Part shown: one piece after another, positions 42,309 through 52,136 of the stretch
Position numbering within the stretch: position 1 is the stretch's first letter
How the letters are laid out: each line of letters begins with the position of its first letter
Translations under genes and position numbers: made by a program
Notes under the pieces: generated by a model
Databases searched by the model: none
Seen by the model: only the letters and a program-made list of their open reading frames with translations
What the model was told of the DNA's origin: nothing
NCBI GenBank assembly: GCA_037045265.1
Contig: JBAOHV010000004.1
Span: forward strand, 1 to 64,000
Source: JBAOHV01 sp037045265
Lineage (GTDB): Bacteria > Actinomycetota > Acidimicrobiia > Acidimicrobiales > Microtrichaceae
Direction: 5' to 3'
DNA: 64,000 nucleotides

Positions 42309-43916
42309 TCATCGGTCGAGGTAGGTGTCGGCGAGCTCGCGCAGGTCCTTCTTCGAGATCTTGCCGAGCTCCGCTGTCGGGAACTCGTCGACGAAGTAGA
42401 CCGCCCGAGGCACCTTGAAGTCAGCCAGGTTCATCCGACAGTGCTCGATGATCTGAGCGGTGGTCGCATCTTCGTCCAGGTTCGGGTCCCCCTTGATCGC
42501 GAACGCGACCGGGACCATGTCGAGCATCTTGTGGGTCTGGGCGACCACCGCGACATCGACGAGTGGCGCACCGGCAGCGCGGATGGCGTCCTCGACCTCA
42601 CGGGCCGAGACGTTCTCGCCGCCGACCTTGAGCGCGTCCTTGTCGCGGTCGCAGTAGCGCAGGTTGCCGTCGTCGAGCAGCATCACGATGTCGCCGGTAC
42701 GTGCCCAGCCGTCATCGGTGAAGAACTTGTCGGTCGCCTCACTGTTGCCGAAGTACTCCAGGCACACCGACACGCCCCGCTCACCGCGGATCCACAACTC
42801 GCCCATCTCCCCGACCGACGCCAGAGCGCCGTCCTCCCTGACCACGAGGTACTCGTAGCCGGGTGACACCTTGCCCATGGCAAGGTCGGGGTACTTCTCG
42901 TACGGGTTCGAATGGATGCAGTGGGTGACGAGCTCGGTCATGCCGTAGGCCGCGACGACACGCATGCCCATCATCTGGTCGAGCACCGGCATGATGAGCC
43001 CGAACACGCCGACCTTGACCGTGTGGTTCTCGGGGATGCCCTGTTCGAACGCAGCCTGGATGACGAACGGGATCAGCGAGATGTGGGTAACCGAGTACCG
43101 CTCGATCACAGACCAGAAGCGACTGGACGAGAACTTCGGCTGGAGCACCACGGTCGCGCCGACGCCAAGGGTCGTCCAGATGGCCCAGCTCTGGGTGTTG
43201 ACGTGGAAGAACGGCAGCGATGCCAGGTAGACGTCGTCGGGACCCATGTCGATGTTGGTCGGGTTGACCTTCGCTGCCCACAGGGCGTTCGCGTGTGTGT
43301 GGACCACCGCCTTCGGCTTGGACGTCGTACCCGAGGTGAACAGGATCCCAGCGGGCAGCATCGGGTCGTGATCGCGGACCGGCACGGCCGATGGGTCGCC
43401 TTCGAGGGACCGGAACGAGTCGAACCCGTGGCCCGACTGCTCCTCGGTAGCCGGCTCACCGGAGTTGTCGTCGGTGACCACCACCCAACCCAGGTCGGGC
43501 CCCGCTTCGGCTACTGCCGCTGCGAACTGTGGCTGGGTTATCGCTCCCACGCAGCCGGTGTGGGTGATGAAGTAGTTGATCTCGGCCGCCACGCTGCGCG
43601 TGTTGGTCGTGACCGCGACCGCTCCCAGTCGGGCGCACGCGTACCAGGCGATCACGGCCTCAGGGCAGTTGACGGCGTGGATCAGGACCATGTCGCCCAC
43701 CCCGACGCCGCGGCCGGCCAGACCGGCGGCGACCTTGCGGGTGTCCTCTGCGAACTCGCCGTAGGTCCAGGACCGACCGTCTCCGTCCTTCGGATCCCAG
43801 ATCAGGAACTTGTGATCACCGCGGTTCTCCGCCCAGTGGTCGACGAGCCACGGGATGTCCTGGCCGTGGAACTGGAATGCTGCGGCCGCGGCCGGGTCGA
43901 TCGTGTGCTGCGCCAT
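42309..43916 (-). CDS. Acyl-CoA synthetase / AMP-dependent ligase
   Basis: Activates a carboxylic acid to its CoA ester through an acyl-AMP. Adenylation motifs: PAGILFTSGTTSKPKAVVHTH (P-loop like), RVVAAYGMTELVTHCIHSNP (A5), GWARTGDIVMLLDDGNLRYCDR and KVGGENVSAREVEDAI (A8), and the C-terminal ELGKISKKDLREL catalytic Lys. The ATG at 43916 gives 535 residues, intact. It is convergent with the VWA gene. The chain length of its substrate is not evident. Confidence 0.9.
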   Translation of the reverse strand: MAQHTIDPAAAAAFQFHGQDIPWLVDHWAENRGDHKFLIWDPKDGDGRSWTYGEFAEDTRKVAAGLAGRGVGVGDMVLIHAVNCPEAVIAWYACARLGAVAVTTNTRSVAAEINYFITHTGCVGAITQPQFAAAVAEAGPDLGWVVVTDDNSGEPATEEQSGHGFDSFRSLEGDPSAVPVRDHDPMLPAGILFTSGTTSKPKAVVHTHANALWAAKVNPTNIDMGPDDVYLASLPFFHVNTQSWAIWTTLGVGATVVLQPKFSSSRFWSVIERYSVTHISLIPFVIQAAFEQGIPENHTVKVGVFGLIMPVLDQMMGMRVVAAYGMTELVTHCIHSNPYEKYPDLAMGKVSPGYEYLVVREDGALASVGEMGELWIRGERGVSVCLEYFGNSEATDKFFTDDGWARTGDIVMLLDDGNLRYCDRDKDALKVGGENVSAREVEDAIRAAGAPLVDVAVVAQTHKMLDMVPVAFAIKGDPNLDEDATTAQIIEHCRMNLADFKVPRAVYFVDEFPTAELGKISKKDLRELADTYLDR

Positions 43917-43988
43917 CGTTGGACGCTCCCCCCGTGAGTCCCACTCGAGAACGACCCTGACGATACGTCAGATCCTGTGGCCGCCTGC

Positions 43989-46029
43989 TTACGTGCCGCT
44001 CGCGGCTTCCGCCCGGGCGACCGCATCGGCGATCTCGCCCAGTGCCTCCGGGTTGGCCAGGGCCGAGGTGTTGCGCACCTCGCGCCCGTTGACGACGTCC
44101 GCGACCGCCAATTCGACGAGCTTGCCGGAGCGGGTCCGGGGCAGATCGTCGACCGCGACGATCAGCGCCGGCACGTGGCGCGGTGTGCAGCCCTCTCGAA
44201 CCTGTCGACGGATCGCCGCTTCGAGCTCGTCGCTGAGCACCACGCCTTCGGCCAGACGAACGAGCAGCACGACGCGCACGTCGTTGTCCACCTGCTCGCC
44301 GAACGCCAGCGACTCGAGGACCTGAGCCACATGGGCGACCTGCCGGTAGATCTCAGCGGTGCCGATGCGCACACCACCGGGATTGAGTGTGGTGTCGGAG
44401 CGACCGTGGATGACGATCCCGCCGTGCGCGGTCCGGGTGGCGAAATCACCTTGGGCCCACACACCGGGCATGCGTTCGAAGTAGGCGGCGCGGTAGCGGG
44501 GCCCGATGGTGCCGAGTGGGCCGTCGCCCCAGAACCCGAGCGGCATGGACGGGAACGGTGCCGTGCACACCAGTTCGCCCCGCTCTCCTGCTGCGAGCGC
44601 CACGCCGTCGTCGGAGAGCACGTCGACCGCCATGCCCAACGCTGCGCGCTCGTATCTCACCGGCATACACGGGACTGGTCGGGTCACCCGCCACGAAGCA
44701 GCCGCACAGGTCGGTTCCCCCCGAGATCGAAGCCAGGTGCAGCCCGTCGGCTCCTGTCGTGGGCGCGACAGCGTCGTAGACCCACTCGAACGACTCCGGC
44801 GACAGCGGCGACCCGGTCGACGCCAGGGTGCGCAGCGTCGACAGGTCGACCTCTGCGGCCGGGCGGAACCCCGACTGCTCGACCGACTCCAGGTACTTCG
44901 CCGAGACGCCCAGGAAGTCCAGGCGTTCCTGTTCGACCAGCTCCCACAGGCGCCGGGGCCCGCCGTGGAACGGGTTGCCGTCGTAGAGAACAGCGGTAGC
45001 GCCGCACGCCGGCACGGACATGAGCCAGTTCCACATCATCCAGCCACACGTCGTGAAGTAGGCGACGCGGTCGCCCGGGCGGATGTCGAGTTGTAGGCGG
45101 TGCTCCTTGAGGTGCTGGAGCAGGACCCCACCGCAGCGATGCACGATGCACTTGGGTACGCCGGTGGTGCCGGAGCTGAAGAGCACGTACCACGGGTGAT
45201 CGAACGGCAACTGCTCGTAGCGGGGGGTTGCGCCGGTGTGCGGCGCAAGCCAGTCCTCCCAGGTGCTGACGGCCGTGTCGGCTCCGGCGAGCGGTGCCAG
45301 ATCGGGCGCGTCGGCGAGGAACGGAACGACCACGAGCTGGCGCAGGCCCGCCATCGCTCCGACGATCCTGGCGAGCTCGGCTCGGCGGTCGAAGTCCTTG
45401 GATCCGTAGGTGTAGCCGTCCGCGGCGATCAGCACGGTCGGTTCGATCTGGCCGAACCGGTCGAGCACGCCGTCGGAACCGAAGTCCGGCGAACACGACG
45501 AGAACACCGCACCGACGGCCGCCGCACCGAGCATCGCGACGACGGTCTCGACCGTGTTCGGCATCCAGGCGGCCACCCGGTCACCCGGCTGCACACCGGC
45601 CTCGGTCAGAGCCGCGGCGACGCGGGCGACGTCGGCGACGCCATCACGGCGACTCAGCACCCGACGACGGCCCCGCTCGTCGACGGCCACCAGGAAGTCC
45701 TCGTCCGGACCGGGAGCACGCTCAGGGTCGGAGGTGCCGGCGAGGATCCGCTCCGCGACGTTCAGCGAGGTGCCGGGGAACCACTCGACGTCGAAGGGTC
45801 CGGCCTGCCCCGTCGCCACGCCTCGCCCCGCGAAAGCGGCGCCGGCCCGGGGGACGGACGGGAGCAGGTGGTCCCAAGCCGCGGACCAGAACCGGTCCGG
45901 CTGGGTCACGCTCCAGCGGTGCAGTTCGACGTAGTCGGGCTCGGCTCCGACCGAATCAGCGAATCGCCGAAGCTGGCTGGCGACTGACCGGGCGGCCGGT
46001 GGAACCCACAGCGGTTCTGACTCTGACAC
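43989..46029 (-). CDS. Acetoacetyl-CoA synthetase, one frame break
   Basis: Ligase for acetoacetate with the typical N-terminus RFADSVGAEPDYVELHRWSV and FWSAAWDHLLPSVPRAG; GTG start at 46029. The ATP-binding signature is WYVLFSSGTTGVPKCIVHRC, then HLKEHRLQLDIRPGDRVAYF and LASISGGTDLCGCFVAGDPT. Near 44,650 one extra base splits the frame; it continues LGMAVDVLSDDGV, GFWGDGPLGTIGPRY and LPRTRSGKLVELAVADV (catalytic Lys). Corrected length about 680 residues. It would allow use of acetoacetate, for example from ketone or sterol side-chain breakdown. Confidence 0.88.
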
Positions 46030-46067
46030 GCTCCCGCTTCTACCACGCCAAACCGCTGCTCCACCGT

Positions 46068-46565
46068 TCAGTCGATGGGCTGGCGCAGCACGTCCAGTGC
46101 TTCGTCGAGCGTCGCGGTCACCGGCGCCGTGAGCCGTGCTGCAACCCGGCGCTCCAGACTCTCGAGGTGATTGGCCAATGCACGCTCGAGCACCGAGCGG
46201 CCCTTGTCGGTGATCCCCAGGTACACGACGCGCCGGTCGGAGGGACACGCCAACCGCTGCACCATCTCGTCCTTCTCCAGGCGATCCGCCAGGCGGGTGA
46301 CTCCGCCGGTGGTGAGCGACACAGCGCCCGCCAACTCCGACATGGTCAGCCGCGACTCCGGCGCGCGGGAGATTCGCAACAGGACCTCGAAGGTCTGGAG
46401 GCTGATCCCGTCGCTGTTCTGCAGATCGGCGTCGAGGTCGCGGGTCAGCTGTGCGTGAGCTTCGAGCAGCAGTCCGAAGGTGCGGATCCGGGGGTCGTCG
46501 ACTCCGCACGGTTGTTCCACCTGCTCGGACCCTCGGAGGGTTGATGTGCTGCTCGCGGAGACCAT
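46068..46565 (-). CDS. MarR-family transcriptional regulator
   Basis: 165-residue winged helix protein. The DNA-binding domain has LTMSELAGAVSLTTGGVTRL and ADRLEKDEMVQRLACPSDRRVVYLGITDKG, the classic MarR wing. The start ATG at 46565 is 110 bases from the divergent YceI gene, so it probably controls the shared promoter region and itself. No ligand can be named. Confidence 0.9.
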   Translation of the reverse strand: MVSASSTSTLRGSEQVEQPCGVDDPRIRTFGLLLEAHAQLTRDLDADLQNSDGISLQTFEVLLRISRAPESRLTMSELAGAVSLTTGGVTRLADRLEKDEMVQRLACPSDRRVVYLGITDKGRSVLERALANHLESLERRVAARLTAPVTATLDEALDVLRQPID

Positions 46566-46601
46566 CACCCGATCATACCGAAGAAACTGAGGGGTTAATA
46601 G

Positions 46602-46630
46602 TTGACAGCTCAGACACCGATCGGTAAGGT
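46602..46630 (+). promoter_or_regulatory. Probable sigma-70 promoter of yceI
   Basis: TTGACA at 46602-46607, 17 bases, then TAAGGT at 46625-46630, 45 bases ahead of the yceI start. CCGATCGG (46617-46624) is palindromic inside the spacer and could host the divergent MarR regulator. Confidence 0.55.
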
Positions 46631-46674
46631 ACTGCCCAGACAGCATCCCTACCCCTGAACCCAAAGGACCCAAG

Positions 46675-47217
46675 ATGAGCGATCTCCCCGACCCCGGCGA
46701 GTACCAGATCGATCTGAGCCACACGCACGCCGGCTTCTCGGTGAAGCACTTCGGCCTCTCCAAGGTGAAGGGCGAGTTCACCGAGGTCTCTGGAACCGTC
46801 GTCATCGCCGACGAACCGGCCGAGTCGTACGTGCGGGCGACCATCTCGACCGCCTCGTTCAACTCACGCGACGAAGGCCGCGACGCCCACGTGCGCGGTG
46901 CCGACTTCCTCGACGTCGAATCCTTCCCGGAGATCACCTTCGTGTCGACCAACGTCAAGCCTGACGGCGACGACTGGGTGGTCAGCGGTGACCTGACGAT
47001 CAAGGGCGTGACCCGAACCGTCGAACTGGCGACCGAGTTCGAGGGAGCGATAACCGATCCCTACGGCCTCGAGCGCATCGCGTTCTCCGCGTCGACCGAG
47101 ATCGACCGGACCGACTTCGGCCTGGACTTCAACGCCGTGCTCGAGACCGGCGGAATGGTCGTCGGCAAGAAGGTCAAGATCGACCTCGAGGTCGAGGCGG
47201 TCGCACCGCAGGGCTGA
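46675..47217 (+). CDS. YceI-family isoprenoid/lipid-binding protein
   Basis: Lipocalin-like beta barrel that binds polyisoprenoid or other hydrophobic molecules. Motifs: YQIDLSHTHAGFSVKHFGLS, GKFTEVSG-type turn as KGEFTEVSGTVVI, ADFLDVESFPEITFVST and DLTIKGVTRTVELATEF, then RIAFSASTEIDRTDFGLDFN. 180 residues, intact; no signal peptide, so a cytosolic form. It is preceded by a well-formed TTGACA promoter and followed by a strong hairpin. Confidence 0.9.
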   Translation: MSDLPDPGEYQIDLSHTHAGFSVKHFGLSKVKGEFTEVSGTVVIADEPAESYVRATISTASFNSRDEGRDAHVRGADFLDVESFPEITFVSTNVKPDGDDWVVSGDLTIKGVTRTVELATEFEGAITDPYGLERIAFSASTEIDRTDFGLDFNAVLETGGMVVGKKVKIDLEVEAVAPQG

Positions 47218-47255
47218 CCACCTCGGGGCCGGCATCCCCCCAGCCGATCCGAGTA

Positions 47256-47295
47256 CGGGCCCGGACCGAGCGCACGTCGTTTCGGTCCGGGCCCG
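47256..47295. terminator. Strong bidirectional hairpin between yceI and the esterase
   Basis: A perfect 14-bp stem (CGGGCCCGGACCGA with TCGGTCCGGGCCCG) around a 12-base loop lies between two convergent genes. No clear T-run follows, but position and stability support a terminator for both strands. Confidence 0.75.
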
Positions 47296-47376
47296 ATCTC
47301 GCGTCAGAAGACGCGCCTGCGATCCTCCAGGTCGAGCCGGGGTCGGGCCGGGCCAGATGAGGGGGTCAGATGGCTG

Positions 47377-48765
47377 TCAGCTGGGGCCGACCGCGACCGC
47401 CGGGGCATCGGAGTGGACCTCGTCAGGGGCATCGTCGCGACTCGTCTCCACGACCGACGGGTCCGCCGATCGGGCGGCGTACTCCGTGTGGATGTGGTTC
47501 AGGAAACGTTCGACGTACTCCACCGTGTGCACAGCGCGGAAGCTGGGGAAGATCTCGAACGCGTGCTGTGCTCCACGCAACTCCGCGTAGACGACAGCCT
47601 GACGAGAGATCTGACGCAGGCGAGCCACGAAGCTGCGGGCGATCTCGACAGGGACGAGCACGTCCTTGTCGCCGTGGATCACGAACATCGGCGGAGCGTC
47701 CTCGGTGATCCGGTCGATCGGTGAGTAGGACGCCCACTTCTCCGGAGCGTCATCGAGCCCTACACCCATGACCACGTCAGCGATCAGCTGCACGAACATG
47801 GAGTCGTAGGCGCCGTCGCGGTTCGTCAGGTCGTAGACCCCGTAGAACGGGACCGCCGCCTGCAACGAAGTGTCCTCATCCTCGAAACCGGGCTGGAACT
47901 CCGGATCGTTCTGGGTCAGCGCCATCAGCGCGCACAGGTGACCGCCCGCGGAGCCTCCGGTCACCACGACGAAGTTCGGGTCGACGCCGTACTCCTCGGC
48001 GTGCTCACGGATCCAGACCAACGCACGCTTGCAGTCGATGAGATGGGTGGGGAACTTCGCACGGGGGCTGAGCTGGTAGTCGACGTTGAACCCGACCCAC
48101 CCACACGATGCCAGGTGGTTCAGCAAGGGGATCCCCTGCTCGTTCTTGGAGCCGAGCACCCATGCGCCTCCATGGATCTGCAGCACCGCCGGGCGCAGCT
48201 CACCGGGAGCTGGATCGCCGAGCGGCATGTAGACGTCGAGCTTGAGCGACGGTGTCCCGGGCTGGCCCGGATCAGTCGAGGTGTATCGGATGTTCCGCGC
48301 ACGTCGACGACGGCTGTTGCCGTTCAGCACCGGAAGGATCGCCCCCATCCGCAACGCCGCGGGGCGCTGCTCGAGCTCCCCGGACGGGATGAGGCTGCTC
48401 AACGCGGCGTCGTACTCCTCGCCCGACCGCCTTCCCTGGAGGATCAGGTTCACAGCGCCCACGGTCGCTCCAGCGCTCAGCACCAGGCCGGCGATGTCGC
48501 GCGCCCCAATGCCGGCCGAGCCGCGGCGGAGCCGACGGAGCTCCAGGGTGGTGCTGGCTGCCCAGGATGCGAGCATGGCCGGCGCGGCCTCGGTGGCCAG
48601 CCAGGAAGCGAAGAACGACGGGACCATGGCCACGGGGTTCATGGTCGGGCGGTAGGCGTTGGCGACCAGAGCCGAACGGACGATGCCCTGTCGGAGCAGC
48701 CGAGAGCCATTCTGTTCAGGTCCTGATTCACTGCTACGACTACGAGAGCGGGATCGAGCTGCCAT
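47377..48765 (-). CDS. Alpha/beta hydrolase of the hormone-sensitive lipase (HSL) type
   Basis: Esterase of 462 residues. A long N-terminal part with likely membrane segments (FFASWLATEAAPAMLASW and IAGLVLSAGATVGAVNLILQ) precedes the catalytic domain. HSL oxyanion motif LQIHGGAWVLGSK, nucleophile elbow VVTGGSAGGHLCAL, and the late Asp and His in VIHGDKDVLVPV and GAQHAFEIFPSF complete the triad. Likely anchored at the membrane and acting on esters or triacylglycerol; next to the WS/DGAT gene this fits neutral lipid turnover. Confidence 0.87.
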   Translation of the reverse strand: MAARSRSRSRSSESGPEQNGSRLLRQGIVRSALVANAYRPTMNPVAMVPSFFASWLATEAAPAMLASWAASTTLELRRLRRGSAGIGARDIAGLVLSAGATVGAVNLILQGRRSGEEYDAALSSLIPSGELEQRPAALRMGAILPVLNGNSRRRRARNIRYTSTDPGQPGTPSLKLDVYMPLGDPAPGELRPAVLQIHGGAWVLGSKNEQGIPLLNHLASCGWVGFNVDYQLSPRAKFPTHLIDCKRALVWIREHAEEYGVDPNFVVVTGGSAGGHLCALMALTQNDPEFQPGFEDEDTSLQAAVPFYGVYDLTNRDGAYDSMFVQLIADVVMGVGLDDAPEKWASYSPIDRITEDAPPMFVIHGDKDVLVPVEIARSFVARLRQISRQAVVYAELRGAQHAFEIFPSFRAVHTVEYVERFLNHIHTEYAARSADPSVVETSRDDAPDEVHSDAPAVAVGPS

Positions 48766-48894
48766 GTCGATCGAGTCTTGTGCCCGGCGACGACGGCTAC
48801 AACTCCCCCGCCGCGAACTTTCATCGCCGCGGACGCCGCATCCGCGGAAGAATGTCGGGCGCCGGATCCTCACACCGGCACGGAAGGACCACCG

Positions 48895-50418
48895 ATGGAA
48901 CGACTGTCCGGGATGGACGCCGCATTCCTCTACCTGGAGACCGACGCCGGCCACATGCACGTCGCCATGGTCGGCATCTACGACGTCGCCACCATGGCGG
49001 GCGGCTACTCGTTCGAGAGCTTCAAGCAGCACATAGCCGACAGGCTCCACGTCGTGGACCCGTTCCGCCGACGGCTCGTCGAGGTTCCGTTCCAGTTCCA
49101 CCACCCCGTGTGGATCGAGGATCCCGACTTCGATCTCGACTACCACGTGCGACGCGTCACCTGCCCGGCCCCTGGTGGCCGGCGCGAGTTGGCAGAGGTC
49201 GCCGGTGAGATCGCGTCGGTCCCGCTCGACCGGACCCGCCCGCTGTGGGAGGCATGGATAGTCGAGGGTCTGAAGCACGACCGGATCGGCTTCATCGTCA
49301 AGGTCCACCACGCGGCGATCGACGGGTCCTCGGGCGCCGAGATCATGACCGCCCTCTACGACCTGTCACCCGACGCCGCGCCGGTGGAGCCTGCACCGCT
49401 GCCGACCGAGCGGGTACCCAACGATGTCGAGCTGATCTCCTACGCCGCCATGTCGAAGCTGCGCCGGGCGCGCGACGTGGTACCTCTGGTCTCGCGCACG
49501 GTCGGATCGGTCAGCGCCCTGGTCCGCAACGCGTTCGATGACAGCTCCAAGCACGGTGCTGTCCCGCTGACAGCTCCGCGCACGCCTTTCAACCAGTCGA
49601 TCGGTTCACGACGGTCGGTGGCCTTTGCCCGGGTCCCGCTCGACGAGACCAAGGCGATCAAGGAGGCGCTGGGGGTGAAGGTGAACGATGTTGTCCTCGA
49701 GCTCTGCTCGGCGACGCTTCGCAGGTACCTCCAGCTCCACGACGCGCTGCCCGACGAGCCGCTGCTGGCAGTGTGCCCGGTCTCGGTCCGAACCGACGAC
49801 GAGACGAATACGGGAGGCAACAAGGTCTCGGCGATGTTCGCCTCGCTCGCCACCGACCTGGACGACCCCAGAGCGCGCATCGACACGATCAGCGCCAGCA
49901 CCGAAGGAGCCAAGGAGGACCACAACGCGATCGGTGCCCGCACGCTCACCGACTGGGCCGAGTGGGCGTCTCCGCGGACCTTCGGACTCGCGTCGAGGCT
50001 CTACAGCTCCATGAACCTGGCCAACCAGCACAGGCCGATCCACAACCTGGTCATATCGAACGTGCCTGGACCGCCGTTCCCCCTGTACCTGGCGGGCGCC
50101 GAGCTGGTCGCCGCCTACCCGATGGGACCGATCATGGACGGTGCCGGGCTCAACATCACTGTTCTGTCCTACCGGAACCACATCGACATCGGCTTCCTGG
50201 CCGACGCCGACCTGGTCCCCGACGTGTGGGAGGTCGCCGCGCAGGTGCGCCCGGCGTTCGACGAACTACGCGAGCTCGCCGGCCATTTCGACCCGACGAT
50301 CGTCAAAGCACCCGCCCCTGTCACTCCGACCGCGACCAACGGCTCTCGGAGCAAGAAGAAGTCAGGTGCCGGTGCCGGCAAGGGCAGGTCGACATCCAAG
50401 GCGCGCACCAAGTCGTGA
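48895..50418 (+). CDS. Wax ester synthase / diacylglycerol acyltransferase (WS/DGAT)
   Basis: Acyltransferase that makes triacylglycerol or wax ester storage lipid. ATG 48895 (MERLSGMDAAFLYLETDAGH). The catalytic HHxxxDG motif is VKVHHAAIDGSSGAEI at about residue 145. NQSIGSRRSVAFARVPLDE and VNDVVLELCSATLRRYL mark the second half, with NLVISNVPGPPFPLYLAGAE and YPMGPIMDGAGLNITVLSY near the end. 507 residues, intact. The C-terminal tail is Lys/Ala/Gly rich. It lies beside the HSL-type esterase, an apparent synthesis/mobilisation pair. Confidence 0.93.
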   Translation: MERLSGMDAAFLYLETDAGHMHVAMVGIYDVATMAGGYSFESFKQHIADRLHVVDPFRRRLVEVPFQFHHPVWIEDPDFDLDYHVRRVTCPAPGGRRELAEVAGEIASVPLDRTRPLWEAWIVEGLKHDRIGFIVKVHHAAIDGSSGAEIMTALYDLSPDAAPVEPAPLPTERVPNDVELISYAAMSKLRRARDVVPLVSRTVGSVSALVRNAFDDSSKHGAVPLTAPRTPFNQSIGSRRSVAFARVPLDETKAIKEALGVKVNDVVLELCSATLRRYLQLHDALPDEPLLAVCPVSVRTDDETNTGGNKVSAMFASLATDLDDPRARIDTISASTEGAKEDHNAIGARTLTDWAEWASPRTFGLASRLYSSMNLANQHRPIHNLVISNVPGPPFPLYLAGAELVAAYPMGPIMDGAGLNITVLSYRNHIDIGFLADADLVPDVWEVAAQVRPAFDELRELAGHFDPTIVKAPAPVTPTATNGSRSKKKSGAGAGKGRSTSKARTKS

Positions 50419-50434
50419 CTGCTGTCACCCAATA

Positions 50435-50448
50435 GAGAACTTGTTCTA
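50435..50448. promoter_or_regulatory. KstR-like operator upstream of the FadD19-like gene
   Basis: GAGAACTTGTTCTA fits TnnAACnnGTTnnA except for the first base. It ends 12 bases before the GTG start of the acyl-CoA synthetase at 50460. Together with 19643 and 25167 it gives three sites in one window, all directly upstream of lipid or steroid genes. Confidence 0.6.
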
Positions 50449-50459
50449 GTTTCAGCGGC

Positions 50460-52088
50460 GTGCCGTACAACCTCGCCGATCTGTTCGAACACACAGCGGA
50501 CGCCGTGACTGACCGCGTCTGCGCGGTCGACGGCGACGTCCGGCTCACCTACCGGGAGCTCGACGAGCGGGCCAACCGGGTCGGCCACTACCTCGCCGAA
50601 CAGGGTGTCGGAGCCGCGGATCACGTCGGCATCTACGCCCAGAACTCCCACCAGTGGCTCGAGGCGATGCTGGGCTGCCTCAAGATCCGTGCGGTTCCCG
50701 TCAACATCAACTACCGCTATGTCGAGGACGAGCTGTCGTACCTGATCGAGAACGCTCAGCTCGTGGCGTGCGTCTTCGACCAGGAGTACGCCGACCGTCT
50801 CGCCGCAGTCGCCGGGCGGTCCCCGGGTCTAGAGACGCTGATCCACATCGAGGACGGATCTGGCGCGGACACCTCGGCACTGGGCTCGGTGCCGTTCGAG
50901 GAGGCCCTCTCCCAGGGCTCGCCTGAGCGGGACTTCCCCGAGCGCTCGGGCGACGACATCTACGTCATCTACACCGGTGGAACCACCGGCATGCCCAAGG
51001 GCGTGATGTGGCGCCACGAGGACATCTTCTTCGCTCTCGGGCAGGGCATCGACGCCCTCACGGGCGAGCGGGTGGCCAGCGAGTACACCCGCGCCGAACA
51101 GGCCGCAGCCACCGAGAACCCTCTGGTCTTCTGCGTCATCCCACCGCTCATGCACGGGGCCGCGCAGATCGCGACGCTCAGCCAGTGGTTCCTCGGCAGC
51201 ACGCTGATCATGGTCCGCAAGTTCGACGCCGAAGGTGTGTGGGACCTGTTCGAGAGCGAGGGCGTCAACTCGGTCCTGCTCACCGGTGACGCCATGGCTC
51301 GACCGCTGATGGACGCACTCGACGCCGAGCCCGACCGCTGGGACCTGTCGGCGCTCATCTCGGTGTCGTCCTCAGCGGCACTTTTCTCGCAGTCGCTCAA
51401 GGACCGCTACATGGAGCGGTTCCCCGACATCGTGCTGACTGACTCGGTCGGCTCGACCGAGTCCGGCTTCAACGGGCTGATGTATGCGAGCAAGGGCCAG
51501 AAGGCCGTCGGCGGCGGCCCGACCGTGGCCCCCGGCCGTGACGTCGTGATCCTCGACGACGACCTCCGGATCATCCCGCCCGGCGACACCCGTACCGGCA
51601 AGCTGGGTCGCGGCGGCAACATCCCGCTCGGCTACTTCAACGACCCGGCGAAGACCGCGGAGACGTTCGTGATCGCCGCCGACGGTCGACGCTACGCCGT
51701 CAGTGGCGATTCGGCGCAGTGGACCGATGAGGGACACCTGACGATGCTCGGCCGCGGCTCGGTCTCGATCAACTCGGGTGGCGAGAAGATCTTCCCCGAA
51801 GAGGTCGAGCAGGCGCTCAAGTCGCACCCGGCCGTGTTCGACTGCACGGTCGTCGGAGTAGCCGACGACCGCTGGGGCCAACGGGTCGCGGCCATCGTGC
51901 AGCTGAGCGATGACAGGACGTGCACGCTCGACGAGCTGATCGAGCACGCCCGCAAGCACATCGCCGGCTACAAGGTCCCTCGTGAGCTCCACGTGGTCGA
52001 CCATATGGTCCGCTCGCCCGCAGGCAAGCCCGACTACCGGTGGGCGAAGGCGCTGGCGGAGTCCGGCGAGGCCCGCCGGGGCGACTGA
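50460..52088 (+). CDS. Acyl-CoA synthetase, FadD19-like (steroid side-chain type)
   Basis: Resembles mycobacterial FadD19, which activates the C26 acid of the cholesterol side chain, as I recall its sequence: NLADLFEHTADAVTDRVCAV, VPVNINYRYVEDELSYLIEN, GSPERDFPERSGDD, YTGGTTGMPKGVMWRHEDIF (P-loop), and LTGDAMARPLMDALDAE. Further conserved parts are LTDSVGSTESGFNGLM and MLGRGSVSINSGGEKIFPEE, ending SPAGKPDYRWAKALAE with the catalytic Lys. Start GTG 50460; 542 residues, intact. A KstR-like site sits at 50435. Confidence 0.88.
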   Translation: MPYNLADLFEHTADAVTDRVCAVDGDVRLTYRELDERANRVGHYLAEQGVGAADHVGIYAQNSHQWLEAMLGCLKIRAVPVNINYRYVEDELSYLIENAQLVACVFDQEYADRLAAVAGRSPGLETLIHIEDGSGADTSALGSVPFEEALSQGSPERDFPERSGDDIYVIYTGGTTGMPKGVMWRHEDIFFALGQGIDALTGERVASEYTRAEQAAATENPLVFCVIPPLMHGAAQIATLSQWFLGSTLIMVRKFDAEGVWDLFESEGVNSVLLTGDAMARPLMDALDAEPDRWDLSALISVSSSAALFSQSLKDRYMERFPDIVLTDSVGSTESGFNGLMYASKGQKAVGGGPTVAPGRDVVILDDDLRIIPPGDTRTGKLGRGGNIPLGYFNDPAKTAETFVIAADGRRYAVSGDSAQWTDEGHLTMLGRGSVSINSGGEKIFPEEVEQALKSHPAVFDCTVVGVADDRWGQRVAAIVQLSDDRTCTLDELIEHARKHIAGYKVPRELHVVDHMVRSPAGKPDYRWAKALAESGEARRGD

Positions 52089-52136
52089 CGAGTCCGGGCT
52101 CCCGCCCGACCGGGGCGCCGCTTCGCGGACCAGCCC

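Noticed and set aside
46068..46565. MarR gene as the mycofactocin regulator
   Set aside because: It is 7 kb away, is divergent from yceI, and MftR is a TetR-family protein.
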